This document shows positions 26,401 through 34,559 of a stretch of DNA of 64,000 bases, in pieces. This stretch comes from Flavobacteriales bacterium (lineage in GTDB: Bacteria > Bacteroidota > Bacteroidia > Flavobacteriales_F > PHOS-HE28): positions 124,001 to 188,000 of the forward strand of contig JADJQW010000003.1 in the NCBI GenBank assembly GCA_016712535.1, given 5' to 3'. A program made the translations under genes and the position numbers. Under the pieces are notes generated by a model. The model did not search any database. It was not told where the DNA came from and was given only the letters and a program-made list of their open reading frames with translations. The first letter of the stretch is position 1. Every line of letters starts with the position of its first letter.

Positions 26401-26802
26401 TCAGTGCGGCGTTGCACCGTCCTCCGCGCCGCCCGAGACCATGCCTTTCACGCGCACGATCTTATCGGGTTCGTTCACGGCGTTGCTGGTGATGGTGACG
26501 CTCTTGTTGATCGGCCCGGTGCGCTTGGTGTCGTAGCGCACGGATACCGTGCTCTTCTGCCCCGGAGGGATCGGCGTGTTGTCGCACTTGGGGACCGTGC
26601 AGCCGCAGGAGCCCTTGCAGTTGGTGATGATCAGTGGGGCATCGCCCGTATTGGTCACCACGAACGAGCATTCGCCGTTGGCGCCTTGCGCGATGGTGCC
26701 GTAGTCATGCACTTCCTTGTCCACTTGGATCATGGGCCCGTTCTGGGCGATCGCCGTGGCGCCCAGCATGGCTGCGAAGGCGAGTGTCAGGAGCTTCATC
26801 AT
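26401..26802 (-). CDS. Secreted DUF1573-domain protein (copy 1)
   Basis: The 133-residue protein has a signal peptide (LTLAFAAMLGATAIAQ) and one immunoglobulin-like DUF1573 domain with the family blocks VHDYGTIAQGANGECSF, NTGDAPLIITN, CKGSCGCTVPKC and VRYDTKRTGPINKSVTI. The clustered Cys suggest disulphides or metal binding. DUF1573 proteins are abundant and secreted in Bacteroidota; their role is not established. It lies 21 bases after its paralogue 26824-27285, and the two are probably a tandem duplicate operon. Confidence 0.85.
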   Translation of the reverse strand: MMKLLTLAFAAMLGATAIAQNGPMIQVDKEVHDYGTIAQGANGECSFVVTNTGDAPLIITNCKGSCGCTVPKCDNTPIPPGQKSTVSVRYDTKRTGPINKSVTITSNAVNEPDKIVRVKGMVSGGAEDGATPH

Positions 26803-26823
26803 GGGTGCGGGCGTGCTTGCGGA

Positions 26824-27285
26824 TCAATGCTTCTCGACAGGCGCCATCGGGCTGGCCTCCTTCACCGGAGAGGTGGGCGACGCTGCGGTGGCCTCCACCG
26901 TGCCACGGATCGTCACGATCTTGCTCGGGGCATTGGTGGCGTTGCTGGTGATAGTGACGCTCTTGTTGATGGGTCCCTGACGGTTGGTGTCGTACTTCAC
27001 CGTGATGGCGCTCTTCTCACCGGGCTTGATCGGTGCCGTCTCGCACTTGGGAACCGTGCAGCCGCAACTGCCCTGGCATTGGGTGATGATCAAGGGCGCA
27101 TCGCCGGTGTTGGTCACGGTGAATTCGCAGGTTCCATTGGCGCCTTGCGGGATGGTGCCGTAGTCGTGGCTTTCCTTGTCCAAGCTGATCATGGGACCGC
27201 TGCCGCCAACAGGCTTGGCATTGGGTTGCGCTGCTGCAGTGAGCACTGCGAGGCCGAATCCGAGAGAGAGTAGGAGCTGCTTCAT
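26824..27285 (-). CDS. Secreted DUF1573-domain protein (copy 2)
   Basis: The 153-residue protein has a signal peptide (LLLSLGFGLAVLTAAAQ) and a DUF1573 domain almost matching copy 1 (SHDYGTIPQGANGTCEF, CQGSCGCTVPKC, VKYDTNRQGPINKSVTI). It differs by a low-complexity Pro/Ser/Ala/Thr tail (VEATAASPTSPVKEASPM) that is absent from copy 1. ATG 27285 gives the clean signal peptide. A tandem duplication of a single gene is the simplest history. Confidence 0.83.
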   Translation of the reverse strand: MKQLLLSLGFGLAVLTAAAQPNAKPVGGSGPMISLDKESHDYGTIPQGANGTCEFTVTNTGDAPLIITQCQGSCGCTVPKCETAPIKPGEKSAITVKYDTNRQGPINKSVTITSNATNAPSKIVTIRGTVEATAASPTSPVKEASPMAPVEKH

Positions 27286-27393
27286 CGGGTTGAAAGATGT
27301 TTTGTTTCGACGTTGGTACGCCAAAAGTGAGGGGCCTTTCCCGACCTTCTTCCTGCTTAACAGGACATTAACAGGGCATGCATCGGCACCGGC

Positions 27394-28977
27394 TCAGCGC
27401 ACCTTCAGCAGGTTTCGCACTTGCTGGTTCCCTTCGTTCTGCAATCGCGCGTAATACACACCGGCCGGCATGTCGCCCAGGTCCACGTCGATGCGGTAGC
27501 TGCCTTGGGGCATGAGCTGGTTCATCACGGTCTGCACCACCTGGCCTTGCTCATTGAAGACCTGGATCATGACCCGGCCGCCGTTGCTCACGTAATCGAG
27601 CGTGGTGCGCTCGGTGAAGGGATTCGGATAGGCGTTCAGCAGTTGATCACCGGCGCGCTGGTTGGCTTCATGCACGCTGGTGCCCAAGCACCCATCGGGA
27701 TCGATCAACGCCAAGGGTTGGTAGGTGTTGAGCAGCACCGCGTCGATATCATTCGGCTCCAGGCAGAACCAGTCCTTGAGCACGCTCGCATACACGCTGC
27801 GGAAGTCGTACTGCATGGCTAGGTTGGTCTGGTAAGTCGCGTTGCTGTGGATCTCCGGATTGGTGCCCAGCATGCCCGGGAGCACCTTGGTGCCGAAGAG
27901 GAACATGGGCTGCGTGCTGCCGTGGTCCGTGCCGAGCGAGGCGTTGTCCACGATGCGGCGGCCGAACTCACTGAAGGTCATTCCCAGCACGCGGTCCTCG
28001 AGGCCCAACAGGCCGAGGTCGTCCTGGAAGGCGTGGATCGAATCGCTCAGGCCTTGGAGCAGGTTCGCGTGATTGCCGATGCTATGGTCATCCTGCTCCA
28101 CTTGCTGGGCATGGGTGTCGAACCCGCCGAGGCTCACCCAGTAGATCTTGGTCTTCAATCCCCCGCAGATCAGCTTGGCTACCACTTTAAGCGCTTGTGC
28201 GAGCCGCGCGCCGGGCGCATTCCCGGTCGGGTACAAGGTGCTCTGCACGCAGTTCGCCGAAGCCGCGGCTTCGATCACATCGCCATAGAGGTCCGTTTGG
28301 CGCTGCACCTGGCGAACGAAGTCGAGCTTGCCGCCATTGCACGCTGCGCTTGGCGGGTCCTGGTAGATGTAGTTGGTGAGGTTGAGCGGATCATCGGTGC
28401 TGTTGATGGAAACGCCCATGCTCAGCCCTTGGAACTGCAGGCCAAGGCCCACTGCTCCGCCCACCCGGATCGCGAGCGGATCAGGCATGTCGTCGTTGGG
28501 GTAGCCTGCCGGATAGTTCGGGTACTCCTGATTGAGGTAGCGTCCCGTCCAGCCCGAATTCAGCAGTTGATCGGCATTGGCGCCGGTCTCATAGATATCC
28601 GTGGCCCGGAAGTGCGAGAAGTTGGGCTCCGGGTAACCCACGCCCTGCACAATGGCGAGCTTGCCATCCTGCCAGAGATCCTGCATGCCGGTCATGGCCG
28701 GGTGCAGGCCCGTGCCGCCGAGGCCGGCCAGCGGCAGCACCTGCGGTTGCGGGATCAGCACATAGGGGCGCTTCACCGAGAGCACGCTGTACTGGTCGAG
28801 CGGGATCACGGTGTTCAGGCCGTCGTTGCCGCCGAAGAGCTGGATGATCACCAGCACGCGGTCATCGGCCGCGCGGTTCTTCCAGAGGGCCTGCATCAAA
28901 GGGCTGCTGAAGCCCTGCACGGTGAATCCGCCCACGGTGGCTGCGGAAGAGGTGCGGAGGAATTGCCTGCGGTTCAT
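27394..28977 (-). CDS. DUF1501 protein with Tat-like signal and T9SS sorting domain
   Basis: The 527-residue protein begins MNRRQFLRTSSAATVGG, a twin-arginine motif. The DUF1501 region has VIIQLFGGNDGLNTVIPLD, SHFRATDIYETG, WVSLGGFDTHAQQ and TFSEFGRRIVDNASLGTDHG, the sulfatase-like metal-site blocks of the family. The last 80 residues (NAYPNPFTERTTLDYV to RNLLKVR) form a T9SS sorting domain. The probable route is export across the inner membrane by Tat followed by T9SS; this is inference. It lies 20 bases after the DUF1800 gene, its usual partner. The reaction is unknown. Confidence 0.85.
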   Translation of the reverse strand: MNRRQFLRTSSAATVGGFTVQGFSSPLMQALWKNRAADDRVLVIIQLFGGNDGLNTVIPLDQYSVLSVKRPYVLIPQPQVLPLAGLGGTGLHPAMTGMQDLWQDGKLAIVQGVGYPEPNFSHFRATDIYETGANADQLLNSGWTGRYLNQEYPNYPAGYPNDDMPDPLAIRVGGAVGLGLQFQGLSMGVSINSTDDPLNLTNYIYQDPPSAACNGGKLDFVRQVQRQTDLYGDVIEAAASANCVQSTLYPTGNAPGARLAQALKVVAKLICGGLKTKIYWVSLGGFDTHAQQVEQDDHSIGNHANLLQGLSDSIHAFQDDLGLLGLEDRVLGMTFSEFGRRIVDNASLGTDHGSTQPMFLFGTKVLPGMLGTNPEIHSNATYQTNLAMQYDFRSVYASVLKDWFCLEPNDIDAVLLNTYQPLALIDPDGCLGTSVHEANQRAGDQLLNAYPNPFTERTTLDYVSNGGRVMIQVFNEQGQVVQTVMNQLMPQGSYRIDVDLGDMPAGVYYARLQNEGNQQVRNLLKVR

Positions 28978-28997
28978 GCGGTTGGTGTTGCGGCGGT

Positions 28998-30668
28998 TCA
29001 GTGCATCTGGGTCTCTGCGGCCTTGGCCATGTCGATGAAGAGCAGCTGCAGCAGGGTGGGCACCAGCTGGGCGGTCATGTCGGTGGTATTCGGGTCCTGC
29101 ACATAGAGCTCATAGGCATCGGTCCAGTAGCTGTCCGTGATCTGGCCGAGCAGCAGGTAACTGATCTTCAATTGGGTGCGCACCAAGAGGCTCACCGGTA
29201 TGGCAAAGAGCAGCTCAGCGGCATCCGACACCAGGGTATTCGGGTTGTAAGGATCCGTGAATTGCCCCACCAGCGAAACGAAATCGACCTTGAACTCCAG
29301 GTTCGCGCTCTGCGGCTGGTAGGTGCCAGCCGGTGTGGAGAAGCCGGCGTACATGATCCCTTGGATCGTGTTGGTGCGCGCCGGGTACGTGGCGGTATCG
29401 AGCCAGAGGTCGTCGTAGGCTGGGTACTGGTAGTAGGCTGACCAGCCTGCCACGTTGGGCGGTTGGTGCAGTTGCTGGCCGCAATAGGCCATCAGATAGT
29501 ACACATCGCGCCAGACCATGTGCTGCGCTTCGAGCTGCGTGGGCGCAGGCATGGGCACTTCCAGCTTGCGCACCGCGCCGACCACCCAGTCGGCGGGGCT
29601 CATGATCATGCAGGCCTGCACGTTCGCGCTGAAGAAATGGTCGCTCGTGAGCAGGGCTTCCATCACGATGCGCATCTGATCGGGAGCCGCCGCGTTGTCG
29701 CGGAAGATCTCGGCCAGCGGTTCAATGACGCTGGTCTCTGCGGAAGCATCGATCTCGCCATGCACGAAGAAGCGGTAGAGCTCCCGGCAGATGAATCTCG
29801 AGACTTCCTCCTTCGCCATGATCATGTTGAGCAAGGCGTTCAGCTCGGCCTCGCCGCCGGGATCTCCGGCAACGCCTTGGATCACCGTGTTGTTGAAGAA
29901 GGCGCTGAACTGCTTGTCAGCGGTGACGTGCTGGCTCGGTCGATAGGCCACATAGGGCAGAACGATGTCGCCTAAGGCATCGGTCTCGCGAACGGTCCAG
30001 CCCGTCAGCACACGCGCGGCAGCCTGCACATCCTCTTCCGTATAGCCGCTGCCTTCGCCCAGCGTGAAGAGCTCCATCAGCTCCCGCGCGTAGTTCTCAT
30101 CGGGCGCTGCGGCGGTGTTCAGGTAGCCGTTCAGGTACACCAGCATCGCGCCATCGATCGTGATGTCGTGGATCAGCGTGCGGAAGTTCCCCAGGCATTG
30201 GGTGCGCAGCAACTGGTCGTACACATAGGTGAGCCGTGGATTGAAGATCGCGCCGAATTCCGTTGGCAGGTGGTTGTGCCAGAAGAGCGTCATGCGCTCG
30301 CGGATGTTTCGGTCCTGGTGCACCATGAGCCCCGTCCGCCACCAGAGGAAGCTCTGCAGGCGCGCACTGGTGAGCTCCGTGAGTTCCGTGTCATTGGCGC
30401 CGTACCGCACGGTATCCACCCAAGTCTGTCCGAAGGGCACCTGCGGATCGAGCGCATTCGGGTCCGGGTTGCCGCCGTTGAGCCCCCAATACGCTTTGGT
30501 GGGCGGCGTGGTGTCGTTGGTGACGGTGAGCAGCGCATTCACCACCTGACTGAGGCTCTGCCCTTGGAAATGGGCGAGGTCGGCGTTGGAGCAACCGAAG
30601 AGCGTGCGGCGCAGCAGGTGCTGCAGTTGCGGGCGACCGAAAGGCCCGGTGTACGGAGTCAGTGGCAT
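28998..30668 (-). CDS. DUF1800-domain protein
   Basis: The 556-residue protein has the DUF1800 blocks HLLRRTLFGCSNADL, MTLFWHNHLPTEFGA, ENYARELMELFTLGEG, VQAAARVLTGW and the C-terminal half with NVAGWSAYYQYPAY. DUF1800 and DUF1501 genes are commonly adjacent in Bacteroidota and Planctomycetota; the joint function is not established. No signal peptide is visible at the N-terminus (MPLTPYTGPFGRPQLQ), unlike its partner, so localisation is uncertain. It is the first gene of the two-gene operon; a TAACTTTC -7-like element lies 38 bases upstream. Confidence 0.85.
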   Translation of the reverse strand: MPLTPYTGPFGRPQLQHLLRRTLFGCSNADLAHFQGQSLSQVVNALLTVTNDTTPPTKAYWGLNGGNPDPNALDPQVPFGQTWVDTVRYGANDTELTELTSARLQSFLWWRTGLMVHQDRNIRERMTLFWHNHLPTEFGAIFNPRLTYVYDQLLRTQCLGNFRTLIHDITIDGAMLVYLNGYLNTAAAPDENYARELMELFTLGEGSGYTEEDVQAAARVLTGWTVRETDALGDIVLPYVAYRPSQHVTADKQFSAFFNNTVIQGVAGDPGGEAELNALLNMIMAKEEVSRFICRELYRFFVHGEIDASAETSVIEPLAEIFRDNAAAPDQMRIVMEALLTSDHFFSANVQACMIMSPADWVVGAVRKLEVPMPAPTQLEAQHMVWRDVYYLMAYCGQQLHQPPNVAGWSAYYQYPAYDDLWLDTATYPARTNTIQGIMYAGFSTPAGTYQPQSANLEFKVDFVSLVGQFTDPYNPNTLVSDAAELLFAIPVSLLVRTQLKISYLLLGQITDSYWTDAYELYVQDPNTTDMTAQLVPTLLQLLFIDMAKAAETQMH

Positions 30669-30705
30669 GCGGGGGAAGATTGATGCGTTGACGCTCGAAG
30701 TCGGG

Positions 30706-30713
30706 GAAAGTTA
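30706..30713 (-). promoter_or_regulatory. Putative -7 element for the DUF1800/DUF1501 operon
   Basis: Minus-strand TAACTTTC fits TAnnTTTG in seven of eight positions and lies 38 bases before ATG 30668, in a 247-base divergent intergenic region that is AT-rich for this genome. Confidence 0.35.
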
Positions 30714-30915
30714 GATCGGCCCCCCATATCATTTCCTAGAAGTTTTGGACCAGTTCTCACCAAACCGCTGGTGAAGGCGTGGATTGCCCTGACGGAAACA
30801 CAGCATTCATGGCAGATGCCCACCTTCGCCCGGGCGCTGCGCCGCCCTTCAGCAATCCGCAACCCCGTCATCCCGGGCTTGACCCGGCGCAACCTTCAAC
30901 CCCCAACGGGCACCC

Positions 30916-31677
30916 ATGAAGCTCATCTCCTTCAATGTGAATGGCATCCGTGCCAGCGTAGGCAAGGGCCTGCACGACACCCTGCGCACCCTCGATGCCG
31001 ACATCATCTGTTTCCAGGAGACCAAGGCTACGCCGGAACAAGTAGCCGCTGCACTGAAGGACGCCAACGGCTATCACGTGAACGCCTATGGCGCGGAGAA
31101 GCTCGGCTACAGCGGCACGGCCATCGCCAGCAAGGAGAAGCCCGTCAAGGTCGATTTCGGCATCGGCATGAAAGGGCACGATGACGAGGGCCGCGTGGTC
31201 ACCTGCACCTTCAAGGACCATGTGGTGGTCTGCGTCTATACGCCCAACAGCGGCGAGGGCATGAAACGGCTCGGCTATCGCGCGGAATGGGATGCGGCGT
31301 TCAAGGCCTATGTCACCAAGCTGGCCAAGGGCAAATTGCCGGTCATCATCACCGGCGACCTGAACGTGGCGCACCGGCCCATCGACCTCGCGCGGCCCAA
31401 GGACAACTACAACAAGACCAGCGGCTACACCCAGCAGGAGATCGACGGCATGGACGCGCTGCAAGCGGCAGGCTTCGTGGACACCTTCCGGCATTTCCAT
31501 CCGGACGCGGTGAAGTACAGCTGGTGGAGCCAGCGTTTCGGCGCGCGCGCCAAGAACGTGGGCTGGCGCATCGATTACGTGCTGGTGAGCAAGGGCTTCG
31601 AGAAGCAGGTGAAGGAGGCCTTCATCCTCAACGAGGTGATGGGCAGCGATCATTGCCCGGTAGGGATCGTGTGGTGA
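30916..31677 (+). CDS. xth: Exodeoxyribonuclease III (AP endonuclease family 1)
   Basis: The 253-residue protein has the exonuclease III/APE1 motifs in order: ISFNVNGIRA, CFQETKA (metal-binding Glu near residue 34), GYSGTAIASK, VYTPNSG, ITGDLNVAH (catalytic Asp/Asn), WRIDYVL, and GSDHCPV (catalytic His). It cleaves abasic sites and degrades DNA 3' ends in base-excision repair. Start ATG 30916 gives the standard MKLISFNVNGIRA. It is followed after 28 bases by pyrF in the same direction. Confidence 0.93.
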   Translation: MKLISFNVNGIRASVGKGLHDTLRTLDADIICFQETKATPEQVAAALKDANGYHVNAYGAEKLGYSGTAIASKEKPVKVDFGIGMKGHDDEGRVVTCTFKDHVVVCVYTPNSGEGMKRLGYRAEWDAAFKAYVTKLAKGKLPVIITGDLNVAHRPIDLARPKDNYNKTSGYTQQEIDGMDALQAAGFVDTFRHFHPDAVKYSWWSQRFGARAKNVGWRIDYVLVSKGFEKQVKEAFILNEVMGSDHCPVGIVW

Positions 31678-31705
31678 TCGGGCCGCTGACGCCATCTTCG
31701 CGGCC

Positions 31706-32521
31706 GTGACGCGCCAGCGACTCATCAGCACCATCAAGCGGAAGCGCAGCCTGCTCTGCGTGGGCCTCGATACCGAGGAGCACCTGGTGCCCGAGCACTT
31801 CCGCGCGGAGAGCCATCCTGTTCGCGCCTTCAACGAAGCGATCGTCGAAGTCACGCACGACCTCGCCGTGGCCTACAAGCTCAACCTCGCCTTCTATGAG
31901 GCGCTCGGCGATCAGGGCTGGCTCGACCTCGAGGCCACCATCGGCTACATCCGCAGCAAGGGCGATTGCTTCATCATCGCCGACGCCAAGCGCGGCGACA
32001 TCGGCAACACCGCGCGCAAGTACGCCGAAGCCTTCTTCGACGTGCTCGATGTGGACGCCGTCACGCTATCGCCCTACATGGGACGCGACAGCATCGAGCC
32101 CTTCCTGCACCGTCCCGGCAAGTGGGCCATCGTGCTCGGCATCACCAGCAACGCCGGCGCCGACGATTTCCAGTTCATCGCCGATGCGCATGGCCAGCGG
32201 CTCTTCGAGGCGGTGATCGCGAAGTGCGCGCAATGGGGAAGCCCCGATGAGCTCATGTTCGTCACCGGTGCCACGCGACCCGAAGTGCTGCAGCAAGCGC
32301 GCGCACTGGCGCCCGATCATTTCTTCCTCGTGCCTGGCGTGGGCGCGCAAGGCGGCGACCTCGACGCCGTGCTCGATGCAGGCATGACGCGCGACGGCGG
32401 CCTGCTCATCAACAGCAGCCGAGGTGTGCTCTATGCGGGTGCGGGCGAAGAGGCCATCCCCATGGCGCGCAAGGCGGCGATGCAGATGCAGCAGGCGATG
32501 GCAAAGCGTTTACGGGCATGA
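31706..32521 (+). CDS. pyrF: Orotidine 5'-phosphate decarboxylase (type 2)
   Basis: The 271-residue protein has LLCVGLDTEEH, the catalytic FIIADAKRGDIGNTA block with Asp/Lys/Asp, and the phosphate-binding end LVPGVGAQGGDL. Its length fits the PyrF subfamily of about 270 residues. The enzyme makes UMP from OMP in pyrimidine synthesis. The start is a GTG at 31706, as no ATG occurs before the conserved N-terminal block; no strong ribosome binding site is visible, as usual in Bacteroidota. Confidence 0.93.
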   Translation: MTRQRLISTIKRKRSLLCVGLDTEEHLVPEHFRAESHPVRAFNEAIVEVTHDLAVAYKLNLAFYEALGDQGWLDLEATIGYIRSKGDCFIIADAKRGDIGNTARKYAEAFFDVLDVDAVTLSPYMGRDSIEPFLHRPGKWAIVLGITSNAGADDFQFIADAHGQRLFEAVIAKCAQWGSPDELMFVTGATRPEVLQQARALAPDHFFLVPGVGAQGGDLDAVLDAGMTRDGGLLINSSRGVLYAGAGEEAIPMARKAAMQMQQAMAKRLRA

Positions 32522-32539
32522 GGTGATATTCCCGCTGCC

Positions 32540-32547
32540 TACTTTCA
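32540..32547 (+). promoter_or_regulatory. Putative -7 element for the DUF2851 gene
   Basis: TACTTTCA in the context CTGCCTACTTTC lies five bases before the chosen GTG start, implying an almost leaderless mRNA or a start further downstream. Confidence 0.3.
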
Positions 32548-32551
32548 CCTT

Positions 32552-33883
32552 GTGTATCCAGCGTCGCCCGCCTCCTCCATCCTCCTCGACCCAGCCTTCC
32601 CCTACGGCGAGGACCTGCTGCAATTCATCTGGGAGCAAGGGCTGTATGAGCGCCGAGGATTACGCACCACGGATGGACGCACCGTGGAAGTGGTGAAGGC
32701 GGGCCGCATCCAGCGCGATAGCGGGCCCGATCTGGCCGACGCGAAAGTGCGGATTGATGGACAGCTCTGGGCGGGCACGGTGGAGGTGCACCTGCGATCG
32801 AGCGAGTGGAGGGCGCACGGCCACCACCACGACCCGGCCTATGAGAACGTGGTGCTGCATGTGGTGCATGAGCACGATGCCGAGGCTTGCACTTTGAGCG
32901 GCCGCACCTTGCCCACGGTTGAGCTGCTGCCGCGCGTCTCCACGGAGAGCATCGGTCTGTACCAAGCCCTCATGCGCGGCAAGGGCTTCGTGCCGTGCGC
33001 TGCGCAATTGCACCGCGCTGATCCCTTGCGCACCAGCTCCTGGCTCGAGCGCGTGCTGGTGGAGCGGTTGGAGCGCAGGACGGCGCATGTGGAATCGCTC
33101 TTCCGTGAGTTGAACGGCGATGCGTCGGAGACCCTCTACCACTTGCTCGCGCGCGGCTTCGGCCTGAAGGTGAATGCCGAGCCCTTCGGCATGCTGGCCC
33201 GCGCGCTGCCGCTGCGCGTGCTGCACAAGTACCGCGATGATGCGCTGCGCACCGAGGCCCTGCTCTTCGGTCAGGCGGGCCTGCTGCAAGTCGATCTCTT
33301 GAACGAGCACCCGCGCGTGCTGCAACGCGAGCATGCGCTGCTCGCCCGCATGCACGACCTCCATCCGGCCCCGCTCGCCGCCTGGAAGTTCGCGCGCATG
33401 CGGCCGATCAACCTGCCCACCATCCGCATGGCGCAGTTCGCGCGCTTGATCATGCGCTGCGATGGCGACCTGAGTCCGTTGATCGCATCAGACGATCCCG
33501 CCGTGATCCGCGAACTGCTCGATGTGGAAGCCGATGGCTATTGGACCGATCACTGGGTCTTCGACAAGCCGAGCGCGCCGAAGCCGAAGCGCCTGGGCCG
33601 TGTCGGCGCCGATCACCTGATCATCAACGCCGTCGTCCCGGCGCTCTTCGCCCTGGGCCGCGTGCTGGGCCGCACCGACCATGCGGACCGTGCCATGCGC
33701 TTGCTCGAGCGGCTCCCGGCCGAATCGAATGCGGTGCTGAAGGGATGGGAGGCTGCAGGGCTCAGCGCACAGGACGCCGGCCGAGGACAAGCGCTCATCG
33801 AGCTCAAGAACGAGTACTGCGACAAGCGCCGCTGCTTGCATTGCGGCATCGGGCAGCAGTTGCTGCGGTCAACCTTGAGATGA
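32552..33883 (+). CDS. DUF2851-family protein
   Basis: The 443-residue protein has the family blocks EDLLQFIWEQGLY, GRIQRDSGPDLADAKVRI, WAGTVEVHLRSSEWRAHGHH, ENVVLHVVHEHD, and a C-terminal Cys cluster CDKRRCLHCGIGQQLL. The N-terminal half resembles a nuclease-like fold, and the Cys cluster could bind zinc; both are inferences. DUF2851 is a conserved Bacteroidota family without a known role. GTG 32552 is the only plausible start before the conserved region. Its 3' end is eight bases from the convergent DUF4956 gene. Confidence 0.82.
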   Translation: MYPASPASSILLDPAFPYGEDLLQFIWEQGLYERRGLRTTDGRTVEVVKAGRIQRDSGPDLADAKVRIDGQLWAGTVEVHLRSSEWRAHGHHHDPAYENVVLHVVHEHDAEACTLSGRTLPTVELLPRVSTESIGLYQALMRGKGFVPCAAQLHRADPLRTSSWLERVLVERLERRTAHVESLFRELNGDASETLYHLLARGFGLKVNAEPFGMLARALPLRVLHKYRDDALRTEALLFGQAGLLQVDLLNEHPRVLQREHALLARMHDLHPAPLAAWKFARMRPINLPTIRMAQFARLIMRCDGDLSPLIASDDPAVIRELLDVEADGYWTDHWVFDKPSAPKPKRLGRVGADHLIINAVVPALFALGRVLGRTDHADRAMRLLERLPAESNAVLKGWEAAGLSAQDAGRGQALIELKNEYCDKRRCLHCGIGQQLLRSTLR

Positions 33884-33891
33884 GTCGACGC

Positions 33892-34542
33892 CTAATCGTC
33901 GCCATCATCGCGCGGCAGCTCGTTGAAGCTGCCGAGCTCCTGCTCATCGTCGTAGTAGAACACGCGCAATTGGGCCGTGTCGCGCAACAGGTCGATGCGG
34001 CCCACCTCGATGCGTGACGGGCGCACGCCCAGGCGCTCGCGCAGGTCGTCCATGAGCTTGTCGCGGTTCTCCGGCTTGATCAGGTCGATGCGCTCGTAGG
34101 TGATCTGGCGCATGGCTTCGTGGCGCGTGAGCCAGAGGTGCTCCAGCACGTAGGTGGTGATCAGGATCAGCGCGTTGGTGAACAGCAATTCCACCAGGCT
34201 CACCTTCTTGCCGAAGAGCGCGTTCATCACCGCCACGGCGATCACCGCGAGCAGGTAGGTCATGTCCTTGATGCTGATCTGCTCGGTGCGGTAGCGCAGG
34301 ATGCTGAAGATCGCGAAGAGGCCGAAGGCGAAGCCCGTGCTCAGCTTCACGCTGTTGAGCAGGCCGCAGAGGAAGAAGATGAGGACGTTGAAGAGGAAGT
34401 AGGTGAAGAGGAAGTCCTTCTTGCGGTGGATCGGGTAGTAGATCAACCGGATGAGGACATACACCACCAGCAGGTCGAGGCCGAACTTGAAGAGGAGTTC
34501 CCAGAAGTCGTCGTGGAAGATCTCCCAGCCGAGGAATTTCAT
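33892..34542 (-). CDS. DUF4956 membrane protein
   Basis: The 216-residue protein has about four hydrophobic segments (LLFKFGLDLLVVYVLIRLIY, FTYFLFNVLIFFLCGLLNSV, DMTYLLAVIAVAVMNALF, VELLFTNALILITTYVLEHL; each within residues 15-135) followed by a cytoplasmic C-terminal domain with GVRPSRIEVGRIDLLRD. The block STGFAFGLFAIFSILRYRTE is the DUF4956 hallmark. The family is often encoded beside VTC-domain proteins, as here 17 bases after one. A membrane channel or partner of the VTC enzyme is inferred. Confidence 0.85.
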   Translation of the reverse strand: MKFLGWEIFHDDFWELLFKFGLDLLVVYVLIRLIYYPIHRKKDFLFTYFLFNVLIFFLCGLLNSVKLSTGFAFGLFAIFSILRYRTEQISIKDMTYLLAVIAVAVMNALFGKKVSLVELLFTNALILITTYVLEHLWLTRHEAMRQITYERIDLIKPENRDKLMDDLRERLGVRPSRIEVGRIDLLRDTAQLRVFYYDDEQELGSFNELPRDDGDD

Positions 34543-34559
34543 GCGGTTCGTTTAGGTGT

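Noticed and set aside
24613..27273. 886-codon plus-strand open frame
   Set aside because: It runs antisense across a small secreted gene, an aminotransferase and two DUF1573 genes, all with clear family motifs. Its translation has no domain-like pattern.
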